64,000 nt of DNA from Halobellus rarus (GCF_024494595.1 NZ_JANHDI010000014.1:1-64000), one strand, 5' to 3'; shown: positions 1 through 7,422, numbered from the stretch's first letter. The notes: a model not told the origin generated them from the letters alone. Numbers and translations: made by a program.

Positions 1-204
1 TGCCAGAGACATCGGTCTGGCGCAGCTCCACCTCGTCTACTTCAGTCCGCCGGCTTCGTGAACCGCTCTGCATCTTGGCCACAGGTTCCACGAACTATGG
101 CGATAGGAGTTGTGGGTAAGAGACAGCCGTAAACGGGTGGGCTTTCGCCTCGCTACCGCTGTAACCAACACACACCCGTTCTGTCCTACTCGTGTTGTAT
201 TTTC
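1..204. other. Left edge, no confident gene
   Basis: No gene can be supported here. On the minus strand a frame opens with ATG at 71-73 and stays open to the window edge (24 codons). It could be the start of a gene lying to the left, but there is no clear promoter and no recognisable motif, so it is only noted. Confidence 0.4.
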
Positions 205-600
205 TCAGCGTTCGGTGGGATCGTGGCTCAGGGAATACCCACCTGCGTAGAGTGTCTGCACAGCACTGTTGAACCCCGGTCCTGGGGCGAGTACCTCGTG
301 CTCGTCGACGTCCCACTCGACGATGCCAGCGTCGATGAGAGCAGACAAATGTGAGCGCTTGAGATTTGTCCGGATATTCGTCACCTGCCGCGTCGAGACC
401 GTACTGCGTTCACCGTCCGCTTCCAGCAGGCTAAGTACCTCGGCGAGTTGACGCAGGTGAACCCGACTCCAGGGTGCCATCGCGAGTGCGAGGATGACAG
501 CACGTTTGCGATGTTGACTGAGCAGGTGGAAAATGTCATTTTCACGATACAGCGGAAGATCATCTGGATTGCCCGGACCGTCATATGGCTCATCACTCAT
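205..600 (-). CDS. Winged-helix protein, DUF7344-like
   Basis: A 131-residue protein that looks like the small haloarchaeal winged-helix regulators of the DUF7344 type. Residues about 12-95 contain the helix beginning QHRKRAVILALAM, a second helix with HLRQLAEVL, and a C-terminal wing region (HLSALIDAGIVEW). Such proteins are presumed DNA-binding transcription regulators; the target is unknown. The ATG at 598-600 is preferred over the upstream ATG at 690 because it overlaps the stop of the preceding gene by 8 nt, the usual form of translational coupling, and because the extra 30 residues look like read-through of the other gene's frame. It forms a two-gene operon with the GWWR-motif gene upstream. 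Confidence 0.75.
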   Translation of the reverse strand: MSDEPYDGPGNPDDLPLYRENDIFHLLSQHRKRAVILALAMAPWSRVHLRQLAEVLSLLEADGERSTVSTRQVTNIRTNLKRSHLSALIDAGIVEWDVDEHEVLAPGPGFNSAVQTLYAGGYSLSHDPTER

Positions 601-910
601 CGGGATCGACCTCAGAGCCCACCATCCGAAGTTCGATGTCGTTGAGCACCTCACGGCCCACAGGTCGCCACTGACAGCCCGTCCACTCATCCTCGAAGCG
701 CCACCATCCGGGGCCGGTATGCCGTGGCTCGAATCGGTAGCGACGGCGTGGGCCTCGCTGGACGGTGAACCGAAGCTCTAAGCTGAACGGTTTCGCTACG
801 TGGGTGCTCTCGTGGTCGTGGGTGTCGCGGTGACTATTTCGGTGATTGAGAAAACGATACAACTTTTCGAGATCCACGACGAGCGTGGATGTGTCTCGTG
901 GGGAGTTCAT
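593..910 (-). CDS. Small GWWR-motif protein of unknown function (copy A)
   Basis: A 105-residue protein that I cannot assign to a named family. The C-terminal half has a basic, aromatic-rich segment (RRRYRFEPRH, then GWWRFEDEW, then QWRPVGREVLNDIE) that aligns with the protein at 8161-8451 in this window, so the two are paralogues. The N-terminal third is helical and polar (LEKLYRFLNHRN). It is the first gene of an operon; its stop overlaps the start of the winged-helix gene by 8 nt, which suggests the two products work together. A regulator/effector pair is possible but is only inference. Confidence 0.7.
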   Translation of the reverse strand: MNSPRDTSTLVVDLEKLYRFLNHRNSHRDTHDHESTHVAKPFSLELRFTVQRGPRRRYRFEPRHTGPGWWRFEDEWTGCQWRPVGREVLNDIELRMVGSEVDPDE

Positions 911-1020
911 CGGTGGCAGGCCGGAAATTCACCCAGCCCGCACCTCCATCGGGGGGTAAAAATCAGTCAAGAGTGAAATAATACAAGTCTCTTGGCGAGG
1001 GGAGCCCCCAGAACATAACC

Positions 1021-1359
1021 CTAGTCGAGTTCGTCTCGAACAGACCCGACCTGCGGTCCCAGCAATGGAATCTCTTCTTGGATTGTTGTCCAGACAATCC
1101 GTAGTTCGACGGTGGCGTATCCGTGAATGAGTTTATCACGCATCCCGGCCATTTCCGACCACGGTACATCACTGTACTCTTGGCGAACATCTTCCGGTAC
1201 GTTTTTCGCTGCCTCACCGATCACCTCGAAATTCCGGAGGACGGCGTCGATTGTCTTTGGATCCTCGACGAACTCCTCGTAGCCCATCTCGCTAGTGTAT
1301 CGTTCAATCTTTTCGACGGCTTCAAGAATGTCATCTAGATAATCAAGGACTTCCCTCAT
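1021..1359 (-). CDS. hepT: HepT-like HEPN ribonuclease toxin (DUF86)
   Basis: A 112-residue all-helical HEPN-domain protein. The signature R-x4-H-x-Y motif is present as RDKLIHGY (Arg74, His79, Tyr81), preceded by the usual VPW and GMRD context. In characterised HepT proteins this motif forms the RNase active site, and the tyrosine is the residue modified by the partner MntA. The start overlaps the stop of the mntA gene by 4 nt (ATGA at 1356-1359), so the two are translated from one message. Length and motif are normal for the family, so the toxin is probably functional. Cellular RNA target is not predictable from sequence. Confidence 0.9.
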   Translation of the reverse strand: MREVLDYLDDILEAVEKIERYTSEMGYEEFVEDPKTIDAVLRNFEVIGEAAKNVPEDVRQEYSDVPWSEMAGMRDKLIHGYATVELRIVWTTIQEEIPLLGPQVGSVRDELD

Positions 1360-1649
1360 ACGTATACGAGATCTTCAGTGACCCGGGATTTGATCCGTGG
1401 CTTCAGCGAGTCTTTTGTCACAAGATCGACCTTGATGCCAAGTTCGTCCGTTAGTTCATTTTCCAAGCGAACGAGATCGAACAACGTTACCGGCTTCTCG
1501 AATGCAACGAGGACATCGAGGTCGCTATCGGACTGCTGTTCACCGCGGGCGTACGAGCCGAAAATAGCCAACTCACTGATCGGATATTTTTGCTCAAGTT
1601 GCGGCTTGAGCTGTGCGAGGCGCGCAGAAATATCTTCGTCTGGGGTCAT
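1356..1649 (-). CDS. mntA: MntA-type minimal nucleotidyltransferase antitoxin
   Basis: A 97-residue minimal nucleotidyltransferase. It carries the G-S-x10-D-x-D motif (Gly31-Ser32, Asp43 and Asp45) in the segment FGSYARGEQQSDSDLD, the metal- and NTP-binding core of the family. MntA antitoxins neutralise HepT by adding AMP units to the HepT active-site tyrosine (established for other MntA/HepT pairs). Gene order antitoxin then toxin and the 4-nt overlap match that system. A 10-bp perfect palindrome (TAGTTAACTA, 1670-1679) lies 21-30 nt upstream of the start and could serve autoregulation. Confidence 0.9.
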   Translation of the reverse strand: MTPDEDISARLAQLKPQLEQKYPISELAIFGSYARGEQQSDSDLDVLVAFEKPVTLFDLVRLENELTDELGIKVDLVTKDSLKPRIKSRVTEDLVYV

Positions 1650-1737
1650 AGTATGCGGTTCGATTGCGTTAGTTAACTACATTATGGTCAGTCCAGTTCT
1701 GTTCGCTTCAATCTCGGCAAACACCGGACGGCAGCGC

Positions 1738-1757
1738 CTTGCAGGAAGTGCAAATAA
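1738..1757 (+). repeat. 20-bp direct repeat, copy 1
   Basis: CTTGCAGGAAGTGCAAATAA, identical to 4056-4075 and in the same orientation. The flanks differ. Read on the minus strand both copies can encode LFALPA, so they may be remnants of one coding sequence, or attachment/target sites bounding the 2.3-kb HNH-containing segment. Confidence 0.85.
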
Positions 1758-1779
1758 CTCCACTCCAGGCCATCCTTGG

Positions 1780-2172
1780 ATGATGACAGATCGAAGCTTC
1801 CGACAGAAAGTCATCGACGAGTACGGCAACGAGTGTCTGCTTTGTGGTCGCTCGCCCTCGGATGGATACGACCGCCGCCAGGGACTCTCAACGCATCACG
1901 TGAACGGTGACGCGTCGGATAATCGCCTCGAAAACGTGATTCCCGTCTGTCAGAGCTGTCATATCCATATTCATCGATCGGATACGCCACCATATCGAAA
2001 GTGGCATCGACAGCTCCCACTGGAGGCTCGAAACTACTGGAATCAATTCACGGAGCGGCCATATACGGGTCCGCAACTTTCGCGGGAGGAAGCCGAACGT
2101 CGCTTTGGTGATGCGGGTGGCACGCCTCGAGGAACGCGCTACTTTGACGCTGATGATGAACGTGGTCCGTGA
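1780..2172 (+). CDS. HNH endonuclease
   Basis: A 130-residue HNH nuclease. A zinc-binding knuckle is visible as CLLC (Cys19, Cys22) and CQSC (Cys57, Cys60). The catalytic stretch is THHVNGD (His39-His40), then NRLENVIPVC, then HIHIH (His61-His65), in the usual spacing of the beta-beta-alpha-metal fold. The frame is open far upstream to 1378, but that part overlaps mntA antisense and reads like a shadow; the ATG pair at 1780 and 1783 is the sensible start. Such small stand-alone HNH proteins are common in mobile and defence regions. The C-terminal half (after about residue 75) is polar and unassigned. Two small genes follow on the same strand. Confidence 0.85.
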   Translation: MMTDRSFRQKVIDEYGNECLLCGRSPSDGYDRRQGLSTHHVNGDASDNRLENVIPVCQSCHIHIHRSDTPPYRKWHRQLPLEARNYWNQFTERPYTGPQLSREEAERRFGDAGGTPRGTRYFDADDERGP

Positions 2173-2238
2173 GGACACACACGAGAACTATCAGATCGAC
2201 GTTCCCTCAAGGCATACAAATCGGGAGCAAAGACGAGA

Positions 2239-2463
2239 ATGGCCACGGAAACACCGTTGACCTGCTATATCTGTGGCGAGACCAGCGAAGAGTGGATAAC
2301 GGTGGATATGATCGGGTTATTCAGGGACCAAGCGGCCGCGCGTGGCCGGTTCGAAGAAAAACATGGCCGCGAGCCCGAAAGCTATCTGTTCGTCTGTCCC
2401 GACTGTGAGTCTGAAAATCCCTATCACGCCGAGAACAGTCGCAAAAAGTATGGAATGTACTGA
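2239..2463 (+). CDS. Small zinc-ribbon protein
   Basis: A 74-residue protein with two CxxC pairs, CYIC (Cys9, Cys12) and CPDC (Cys53, Cys56), which should bind one zinc ion. Between them lies an amphipathic helix (MIGLFRDQAAARGRFEEKHG). Beyond metal binding the role is unknown. It lies between the HNH nuclease gene and the next gene, 15 nt apart from the latter, so a three-gene operon is likely. Confidence 0.75.
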   Translation: MATETPLTCYICGETSEEWITVDMIGLFRDQAAARGRFEEKHGREPESYLFVCPDCESENPYHAENSRKKYGMY

Positions 2464-2478
2464 TCAGGAGAGCCAAGA

Positions 2479-2877
2479 ATGGGACTATTCGATCGAGTGA
2501 CGTTTGAGGATGGACTCGATGTTGCATTTCCAGAGATTGCTGCGGATCCCTTTGAGATCACCTGGCAGACGAAATCCATCCAGTACCGTCCGGCGATGGA
2601 GAACTACAAGGCCACCGCCGATGGTCGTCTCCTCAAAGAGAACGCCGAATACGACCACATCCCCGAGGAAGAACGCCCACGATACAACGACGAGCTCGAT
2701 GGGTTCGAGAGTTCAATCGAGAAAATGATCGGTAGTCGGAGGAAAGTACACCACGATTGGGTGGATACAGAGTACCACGGAACGTTCGAGTTCCATCGTG
2801 TTATTGACGACGAGTACGTGAGTCTCGAAGCGAGGTTTAGTGATGGAAAACTACTGGAAGTGAAATTGTCTCCCTAA
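2479..2877 (+). CDS. Conserved-looking hypothetical protein
   Basis: A 132-residue acidic protein with no motif I can name. It starts MGLFDRVTFEDGL, has a central hydrophilic segment rich in Glu and Asp, and ends in a beta-rich part (YHGTFEFHRV, SLEARFSDGKLLEV). No signal peptide or membrane segment. It follows the zinc-ribbon gene by 15 nt and the HNH gene lies upstream, so it could be a specificity or immunity factor for the nuclease; that is a guess from position only. Confidence 0.7.
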   Translation: MGLFDRVTFEDGLDVAFPEIAADPFEITWQTKSIQYRPAMENYKATADGRLLKENAEYDHIPEEERPRYNDELDGFESSIEKMIGSRRKVHHDWVDTEYHGTFEFHRVIDDEYVSLEARFSDGKLLEVKLSP

Positions 2878-2935
2878 CGGTAAAGGCGAAGACATCTACT
2901 CAATCTGCCCAAGTTTGACCGAAACAACCCGCTCG

Positions 2936-3367
2936 TCAACCACGCAAACCGTCCTCCGCGATGTGATCGATCACCGCCCGCTGCTGGCGACGAAGCGACT
3001 CGTGTTGCTCGTCAAATTTCTCTTCGATAGCTGTCCTGAACTGCTCGAATGCTTGTTGATCGCCACACAGGAGTTCACCGTTCATGGCATCGTGTGCGAC
3101 AGCCAGTGGAAGGGATTCGATATCAGAGACATCAATGAACGGGAGCGCCTCGTGCTGCAGATCACCAGAGAGGAAACAGTGCTTCTCGAATCGGTCACCC
3201 GCGGAGAGTTCATCTGCAAACTTGATTGCAAGGTCGAAATCGGACGACTGGGCCGACTCCCCCGAAATCTGTGAGCCAAACACGATAGCAAACACGATGT
3301 CCGGATCAGAGCACACTGTCTTCTCAAGAGTTGAGAGTACCTGTGAATGATCCGCACTCCTGTTCAT
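2936..3367 (-). CDS. Orphan MNT-type nucleotidyltransferase
   Basis: A 143-residue nucleotidyltransferase-fold protein. The G-S-x10-D-x-D motif is intact (Gly31-Ser32, Asp43, Asp45; FGSQISGESAQSSDFDLAI). It is longer than the MntA at 1356-1649 and has an extra helical C-terminal region (EQFRTAIEEKFDEQHESLRRQ), which may act as a built-in substrate-binding part. No HEPN gene lies next to it: the DNA on its 3' side up to 2877 is only about 60 nt. It is therefore an orphan or works with a distant partner. The ATG at 3365-3367 is chosen; a second one 12 nt upstream is possible. Confidence 0.8.
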   Translation of the reverse strand: MNRSADHSQVLSTLEKTVCSDPDIVFAIVFGSQISGESAQSSDFDLAIKFADELSAGDRFEKHCFLSGDLQHEALPFIDVSDIESLPLAVAHDAMNGELLCGDQQAFEQFRTAIEEKFDEQHESLRRQQRAVIDHIAEDGLRG

Positions 3368-3572
3368 AGATAAGAGCACGCCGTATCGTCACAAAAGAAT
3401 TCCGCTGGATCGAGTTCTTGTTCCGGCCTTGTGGACTCATAATGTATATTTGCGAATTGGTTTTATCCGATCAGGGGATCTAAAAAAACTACAAACAGTG
3501 GTATTGTTCTCCGAATGCGGTATCACAGAGGCACCCTCTGACGTTTCAACCCTCCACACTTTATTTCACTTC

Positions 3573-3617
3573 TCGTTCGGTGAATAAGCCGAGGGAACAA
3601 GCGTGCTTACCGAACGA
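3573..3617. repeat. 9-bp inverted repeat
   Basis: TCGTTCGGT at 3573-3581 and ACCGAACGA at 3609-3617 are perfect inverted copies separated by 27 nt. They lie just past the 3' end of the HalOD1 gene and could form a hairpin at its transcript end or mark an old element end. The rest of 3368-3619 shows no gene. Confidence 0.5.
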
Positions 3618-3619
3618 AT

Positions 3620-3901
3620 TTATTCACGTGAATATATCGTGATATCGTCGGGAGTGATACGCAGTGGGTATCCCCATACTTTTGTTCGCACTTCCAACTG
3701 TGGGTTATCCCAATTTAATCGTTTAAGTGCAAATGGGTCAATGAATTCCATCATCGGTACGTCTCGATTCTCTAAATCTGCTCCGGCTACCTCAAATGCC
3801 GTGAATAAATCATCTTCAAACGAGGTCTCCTCCTGTCGTTCGTAACTAACCAGTTCGCTTTTGTCCGTGAATTCAGTAGGATCAGATGATTTATTCGACA
3901 T
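3620..3901 (-). CDS. HalOD1 output-domain protein
   Basis: A 93-residue protein consisting almost only of a HalOD1 domain, a haloarchaeal output domain linked to signalling proteins. Diagnostic are the helix LFTAFEVAGADL, the IDPFALKRL segment and the closing strand pair ending GYPLRITPDDITIY. HalOD1 proteins are thought to pass on signals by protein contacts; no enzymatic residue is expected. It stands alone, with about 240 nt of gene-free DNA on either side. Two other HalOD1 proteins occur in the window (4585-5469 and 60703-61026). Confidence 0.8.
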   Translation of the reverse strand: MSNKSSDPTEFTDKSELVSYERQEETSFEDDLFTAFEVAGADLENRDVPMMEFIDPFALKRLNWDNPQLEVRTKVWGYPLRITPDDITIYSRE

Positions 3902-4055
3902 TAGGGGAGGGCTCTATCGCATACTTGTTGACAGCTAACCAATAATATTTGTTACGACATAGTGTTGTGAAGCTCGAATCAATTGTTCCCCTGTACTGAG
4001 AGATTCCCATTCAGGTATAGCAACTCTTCTATGACATCTTGGTGTACACTCTTAG

Positions 4056-4075
4056 CTTGCAGGAAGTGCAAATAA
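4056..4075 (+). repeat. 20-bp direct repeat, copy 2
   Basis: Identical to 1738-1757 and in the same orientation. The distance between the copies is 2318 bp. The surrounding DNA (3902-4143) has no gene that I can support. Confidence 0.85.
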
Positions 4076-4143
4076 TACGGTATCGCTTCTAGCAACTCGT
4101 ATGCGATCGACGATATCCAGTCCGTGTTTCAGGGAGGGAGCAC

Positions 4144-4398
4144 CTATGAATCCGGTGACTCCTCGTCTTCGAACGCTTTCACGAGATACTGGCCGTTTTC
4201 CGAAAGCTGGTAGATCTTCTTCCCGTCGCGTTCGGCGGCGATTTCGATCATCCCCGCGTCCCGGAGTTCGCGCAAGTGCGTGTAGATATAGCCGTGGCTG
4301 AGATCCAACTCGGCTGCGAGTGCGTAACCGTGCAGCGGTTCCGTTCGCAGTTGTCGTAAGATTTCCAACTTGGTGTCGCTGATCAGTCCGCCCATCAT
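4144..4398 (-). CDS. PadR-like winged-helix regulator
   Basis: An 84-residue winged-helix DNA-binding protein of the PadR type. Helix 1 is ISDTKLEILRQL, the PadR-like HGYALAAEL follows, then the recognition helix SHGYIYTHLRELRDAGMI and a wing with RDGKKIYQLSENG. Members usually repress their own and neighbouring genes. It is divergent from the HalOD1/DUF7504-type gene at 4585. The shared intergenic stretch has a TATA-rich run (4428-4438) for this gene and an imperfect inverted repeat at 4442-4459 that is a good operator candidate. Confidence 0.85.
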   Translation of the reverse strand: MMGGLISDTKLEILRQLRTEPLHGYALAAELDLSHGYIYTHLRELRDAGMIEIAAERDGKKIYQLSENGQYLVKAFEDEESPDS

Positions 4399-4441
4399 AC
4401 GGTGGATTCAGACCCATCAGGGGAAACATATATAATAGAAA

Positions 4442-4459
4442 CTGCTGACCGATCAGTAG
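4442..4459. promoter_or_regulatory. Probable PadR operator
   Basis: CTGCTGA-CCGA-TCAGTAG: seven-base arms matching at six of seven positions around a 4-nt centre. It lies just upstream of the TATA-rich stretch of the PadR gene and 125 nt before the gene at 4585. Operator function is inferred from symmetry and position. Confidence 0.5.
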
Positions 4460-4584
4460 AAACAAACAAGTCAACGGTTCAAGTAGAGTGATGTATCCCA
4501 GCACCGTTCGAGGTTCCAGTGTGCTGCTGTCGGACCGTCGCTCCCGAAATCGATCATCACCGACTACCCACCCAGACACAGACG

Positions 4585-5469
4585 ATGGATTCACAAACTG
4601 AGCCTGTTCTCAGGCCCTCCGAAGGAGACGCCCCGTTGAGTACTCGAGTCGCGACGACGGTTGCGTGGCTCGAAGGAGTCGAGCAGACTGCGCTCACACC
4701 GCTGCAGGACGTCATCGATGTGGATGCGCTGCAGGAGTTGCCCACCGATGCGGAACGCCCATCCGTTACAGCGGGGTTCGATTACGAGGGGTATCGTATC
4801 GACTTCAACAGTGACGGTACGATCACCGTCGACGGGACGCCGGCATCGACTGATGGAACGATTGCGCCCGGGACGAGCGTCTTGTGTATCGGACCCGCAG
4901 GCGACAGCACAGAGTACATCGAGTGGCCGACGTATACGATCGCTGGTCCGACCGATCATCAGGCGTGGCTTGAAGTGTTTGCCAAGGATGGGGATATCCC
5001 ATCTACCAACGAAGACGAAGCGGAACTGGAATTCACAGCGCCCACCACACGACAAACGCCCTTCGTCTGTGGGGCCGGTGAAGAGTCCGCGCAGATCGCA
5101 TCTCACCACAGACTCGGAGTCGATTACGATCACCCACAGCCGGAGAAGCAAGTCGTGAGAATCTCCGACTGTGGGGACCTCTCGACACTCGGTCAGCGGG
5201 TGAGCGACCAGCTGGCCGTCTGGGAAAGAGTCGGAGCGAATTCGGTCGTTCGGATCCACTCGCTTGCGCCATTTCTCGATGCGTCAGCGCTCTCACAGCT
5301 GTTTCAGTTTTTCCACCTGCTCATCGGACAGGTCGCTGCTACTGACACATTCTTACAGGTGCAGTGTGATGCTACTTTAGTTGCTGAACGGACAATCGAT
5401 ACTCTTGATCCGCTGTTCGATGTCGTGATCGAGTTCGATGCGGATGGGCGATTTTCAGTCTCCATTTGA
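4585..5469 (+). CDS. HalOD1 plus DUF7504-like signalling protein
   Basis: A 294-residue haloarchaeal signalling protein. Residues about 20-90 form a HalOD1 domain (TPLQDVIDVDALQEL, then FDYEGYRIDFNSDGTITVDG). The C-terminal part from about residue 200 (VVRISDCGDLSTLGQRVSDQL, LAPFLDASALSQLFQFFHLL, FDVVIEFD) resembles the DUF7504 domain found with HalOD1 in haloarchaea, a RecA-like fold without a P-loop. No membrane segment. The ATG at 4585 starts the conserved part; the frame extends 22 codons upstream without support. It is divergent from the PadR gene and 81 nt ahead of the RNA ligase gene. Confidence 0.75.
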   Translation: MDSQTEPVLRPSEGDAPLSTRVATTVAWLEGVEQTALTPLQDVIDVDALQELPTDAERPSVTAGFDYEGYRIDFNSDGTITVDGTPASTDGTIAPGTSVLCIGPAGDSTEYIEWPTYTIAGPTDHQAWLEVFAKDGDIPSTNEDEAELEFTAPTTRQTPFVCGAGEESAQIASHHRLGVDYDHPQPEKQVVRISDCGDLSTLGQRVSDQLAVWERVGANSVVRIHSLAPFLDASALSQLFQFFHLLIGQVAATDTFLQVQCDATLVAERTIDTLDPLFDVVIEFDADGRFSVSI

Positions 5470-5550
5470 ACGCTCAGAGCAATATCGAAACGCTCAGTAT
5501 CGCCTCCTACAGGTAGCTTGACAGCGAGAACGATCACGGGCTCTTAAACA

Positions 5551-6624
5551 ATGAAGGTATACCCAAAGATCCCCCGTCACGATCATCCTGTCGTTCCGGA
5601 GGCGTTCTTCGACTCCGAGGACCTGGTGGTCGTCGAGAAATTCGACGGGAGTGCGTTCCGATTCACGCTCTACGACGAGCGCTACGCCGATGTGTATCCT
5701 AAAATCGTCGTGGATGCCGCCGATGGCGATGGGAGCATCGTTTTCGGAACGCGGAAATCCATCAGAGGCTGTGCGAATGACAATCTCGAAGAGATCGATG
5801 GGGCCCTTCATCGTGCCGTCCGCTGTCTTCGCGAGGGCATCGAATCGGACGTCCTCCGGAGACTCCACGACGAATACAGCAGTCCACTGATCGTGTATGC
5901 GGAGAATCTCGTCTATTCGACGCTTGATTACGGTTACACGGACGGCTCTCTCCCAGCACTGATCGGTTTCGACGTCCTCCCGTATTCGGATGTCAAGACG
6001 ATGATGTCACCGGCAAATCCCTATGCCGAGACGTTCGATGGATTCCTTTCGACGACTGCGACCTGGAACGTCCTCGAGCAGATTCGTGATGAGAGGGCGC
6101 CGACCGAACACGCGTTCGTCCCAGCTACGATCCTCGCCGAGGCGGACGGGTTCGATCCCGAGAGCTACGAGTTCCCGACTTCCTCGCTTTCCGAGGACGT
6201 TCGCGTGGAAGGTGTCGTCGTCCGAAGCGACGCCCACGACCGACGTGTGAAACTCGTCCGCGAAGCGTTTCGGGAACTGAACCGCGAGCAGTTCGGTCAG
6301 CATCCCGACGAGACCGACACCGGTGCAGAGTATCTCGTCGCGGCGTACTGCACGCCTGCTCGAATTCGCACTGAAGTTCGATCGATGGTCATAGAAGAGG
6401 GACGGGAGTTCGGGATCCACCTCGCGGACGATCTCTATCCGCGCGTCGTCGAGGACATCTGGACCGAAAACTATCAAGAGATAATGCAGCTCAATATTGA
6501 ACTCACGCCTGCAGATGTCTATCCGCTCGTCGCCAAACGGTGTGTGGCAGAACTCCGGAAGATGGAGACGAACGCCGAATTGAACGCTGCCGATCCAACT
6601 ACGATCTGGCACCACCTCTCATAG
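5551..6624 (+). CDS. RNA ligase family protein
   Basis: A 357-residue protein of the nucleotidyltransferase RNA ligase family, which seals RNA nicks via a ligase-AMP intermediate. Motif I is EKFDGSAFRF with Lys30 as the predicted AMP-accepting residue. Other motifs are YAENL (about 116-120, motif III-like with Glu118), VEGVVVR (219-225, motif IV) and RRVKLV (231-236, motif V with Lys234). The C-terminal 110 residues are helical and unassigned. It follows the HalOD1/DUF7504-like gene in the same direction; the 81-nt gap contains a 9-bp direct repeat (AACGCTCAG at 5469 and 5489), which could be a regulatory site. RNA repair after damage by nucleases is the obvious role, but the substrate is unknown. 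Confidence 0.85.
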   Translation: MKVYPKIPRHDHPVVPEAFFDSEDLVVVEKFDGSAFRFTLYDERYADVYPKIVVDAADGDGSIVFGTRKSIRGCANDNLEEIDGALHRAVRCLREGIESDVLRRLHDEYSSPLIVYAENLVYSTLDYGYTDGSLPALIGFDVLPYSDVKTMMSPANPYAETFDGFLSTTATWNVLEQIRDERAPTEHAFVPATILAEADGFDPESYEFPTSSLSEDVRVEGVVVRSDAHDRRVKLVREAFRELNREQFGQHPDETDTGAEYLVAAYCTPARIRTEVRSMVIEEGREFGIHLADDLYPRVVEDIWTENYQEIMQLNIELTPADVYPLVAKRCVAELRKMETNAELNAADPTTIWHHLS

Positions 6625-6712
6625 CAACGATGGGCGACCGACCACGATCGGAGATCGGCAAGCGCGGAGGAAATCGAGACGCTATTAGCGGCCGCTATCG
6701 GGACTCACTCGA

Positions 6713-7144
6713 TCAGACTGATGCTGGTTGTGTATCCCCGAAATCGCCCTGCGAAATTCTGAACGAGAAGTCGAGAGTCTCGCTTCCTCCACGGAGGATC
6801 GGACGCTTTCGGCCGCCGCCCTCCTCGAATTCGATTACGCCCAACTCCTCGAGATCCTCTAGGTTTCGGTGGACCTCTCGGTAGTCTCGCTCGACGATTT
6901 CCGAAGTTTCCCGGATGCTTTCGGGGCGTTCGTCCACGATCGCCTCCAAGAGTTCCAGGTTCGACGTTCGCATCAGCCGCTCGACGTCGGTGAAATCTTC
7001 GAAGTTGAGGATGAACTGTGCATCCTGCTCGATCGTCTCGTTGGTCTCACCGGCCTCTGCGCGCTCCAAGCGCTTCCGAGCCGCCGTGCGGTGGTCGTCG
7101 GCCTGTCCGAACGTAATCTTAAGTGTGTTCGTGGTCGTGCTCAT
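6713..7144 (-). CDS. TumA-like HTH antitoxin (HVO_A0114 type)
   Basis: A 143-residue helix-turn-helix protein of the type paired with DUF6516 proteins in archaea. The winged helix covers about residues 62-120 (LELLEAIVDERPESIRETSEI, then VHRNLEDLEELGVIEF, and a basic wing). The N-terminal 60 residues include a polar helix likely to contact the toxin. The ATG at 7142-7144 overlaps the stop of the TumE-like gene by 4 nt, so toxin and antitoxin are co-translated with the toxin first. It probably also represses the operon through the two operators upstream of the toxin gene. Confidence 0.8.
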   Translation of the reverse strand: MSTTTNTLKITFGQADDHRTAARKRLERAEAGETNETIEQDAQFILNFEDFTDVERLMRTSNLELLEAIVDERPESIRETSEIVERDYREVHRNLEDLEELGVIEFEEGGGRKRPILRGGSETLDFSFRISQGDFGDTQPASV

Positions 7145-7422
7145 GGTAATTCTTCGATCTCCTCCAGGAACTGCTCTCGTAGCGCCATCATCCCTGGAAA
7201 CTTGATTTCTCTGATATCGTCGGTAGTGTGGCACTCGTGGCGTCCCGGTGTCTGGTTCTCGTTGTCGTAGCGGAGGATGGTGCCGCGCCCGTCAGTATAC
7301 CCGTAGTGGAGCGCGTAGCGGTACCCACTCGGAAATTTCTCATCATTGGTCCGGATGATCTTCCGGCGGATCACCCGATTGTCGACGCGGTCCTCCACAT
7401 CTTCGATGACCGCGTGCACCAT
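7141..7422 (-). CDS. tumE: TumE-family toxin (DUF6516)
   Basis: A 93-residue protein of the DUF6516 family, annotated in databases as toxin-antitoxin TumE. Typical are the beta-rich N-terminal half with RRKIIRT, the segment YALHYGYTDGRGTILRYDN, and the histidine-containing GRHECHTTDD followed by a helix. The biochemical activity of the family is not well defined. It is the first gene of a two-gene operon and its promoter is covered by a TATA-like AT run and two 16-bp palindromic sites. Confidence 0.85.
   Translation of the reverse strand: MVHAVIEDVEDRVDNRVIRRKIIRTNDEKFPSGYRYALHYGYTDGRGTILRYDNENQTPGRHECHTTDDIREIKFPGMMALREQFLEEIEELP

Noticed and set aside
1738-4075. Possible CRISPR array from the 20-bp repeat
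   Set aside because: Only two copies, 2.3 kb apart, with genes between; no spacer-repeat pattern and no cas genes in the window.
4052-4594. 180-codon minus-strand frame over the PadR gene
   Set aside because: Out of frame with the conserved winged-helix gene and Arg-rich; only its last codons over the 20-bp repeat are noted elsewhere.
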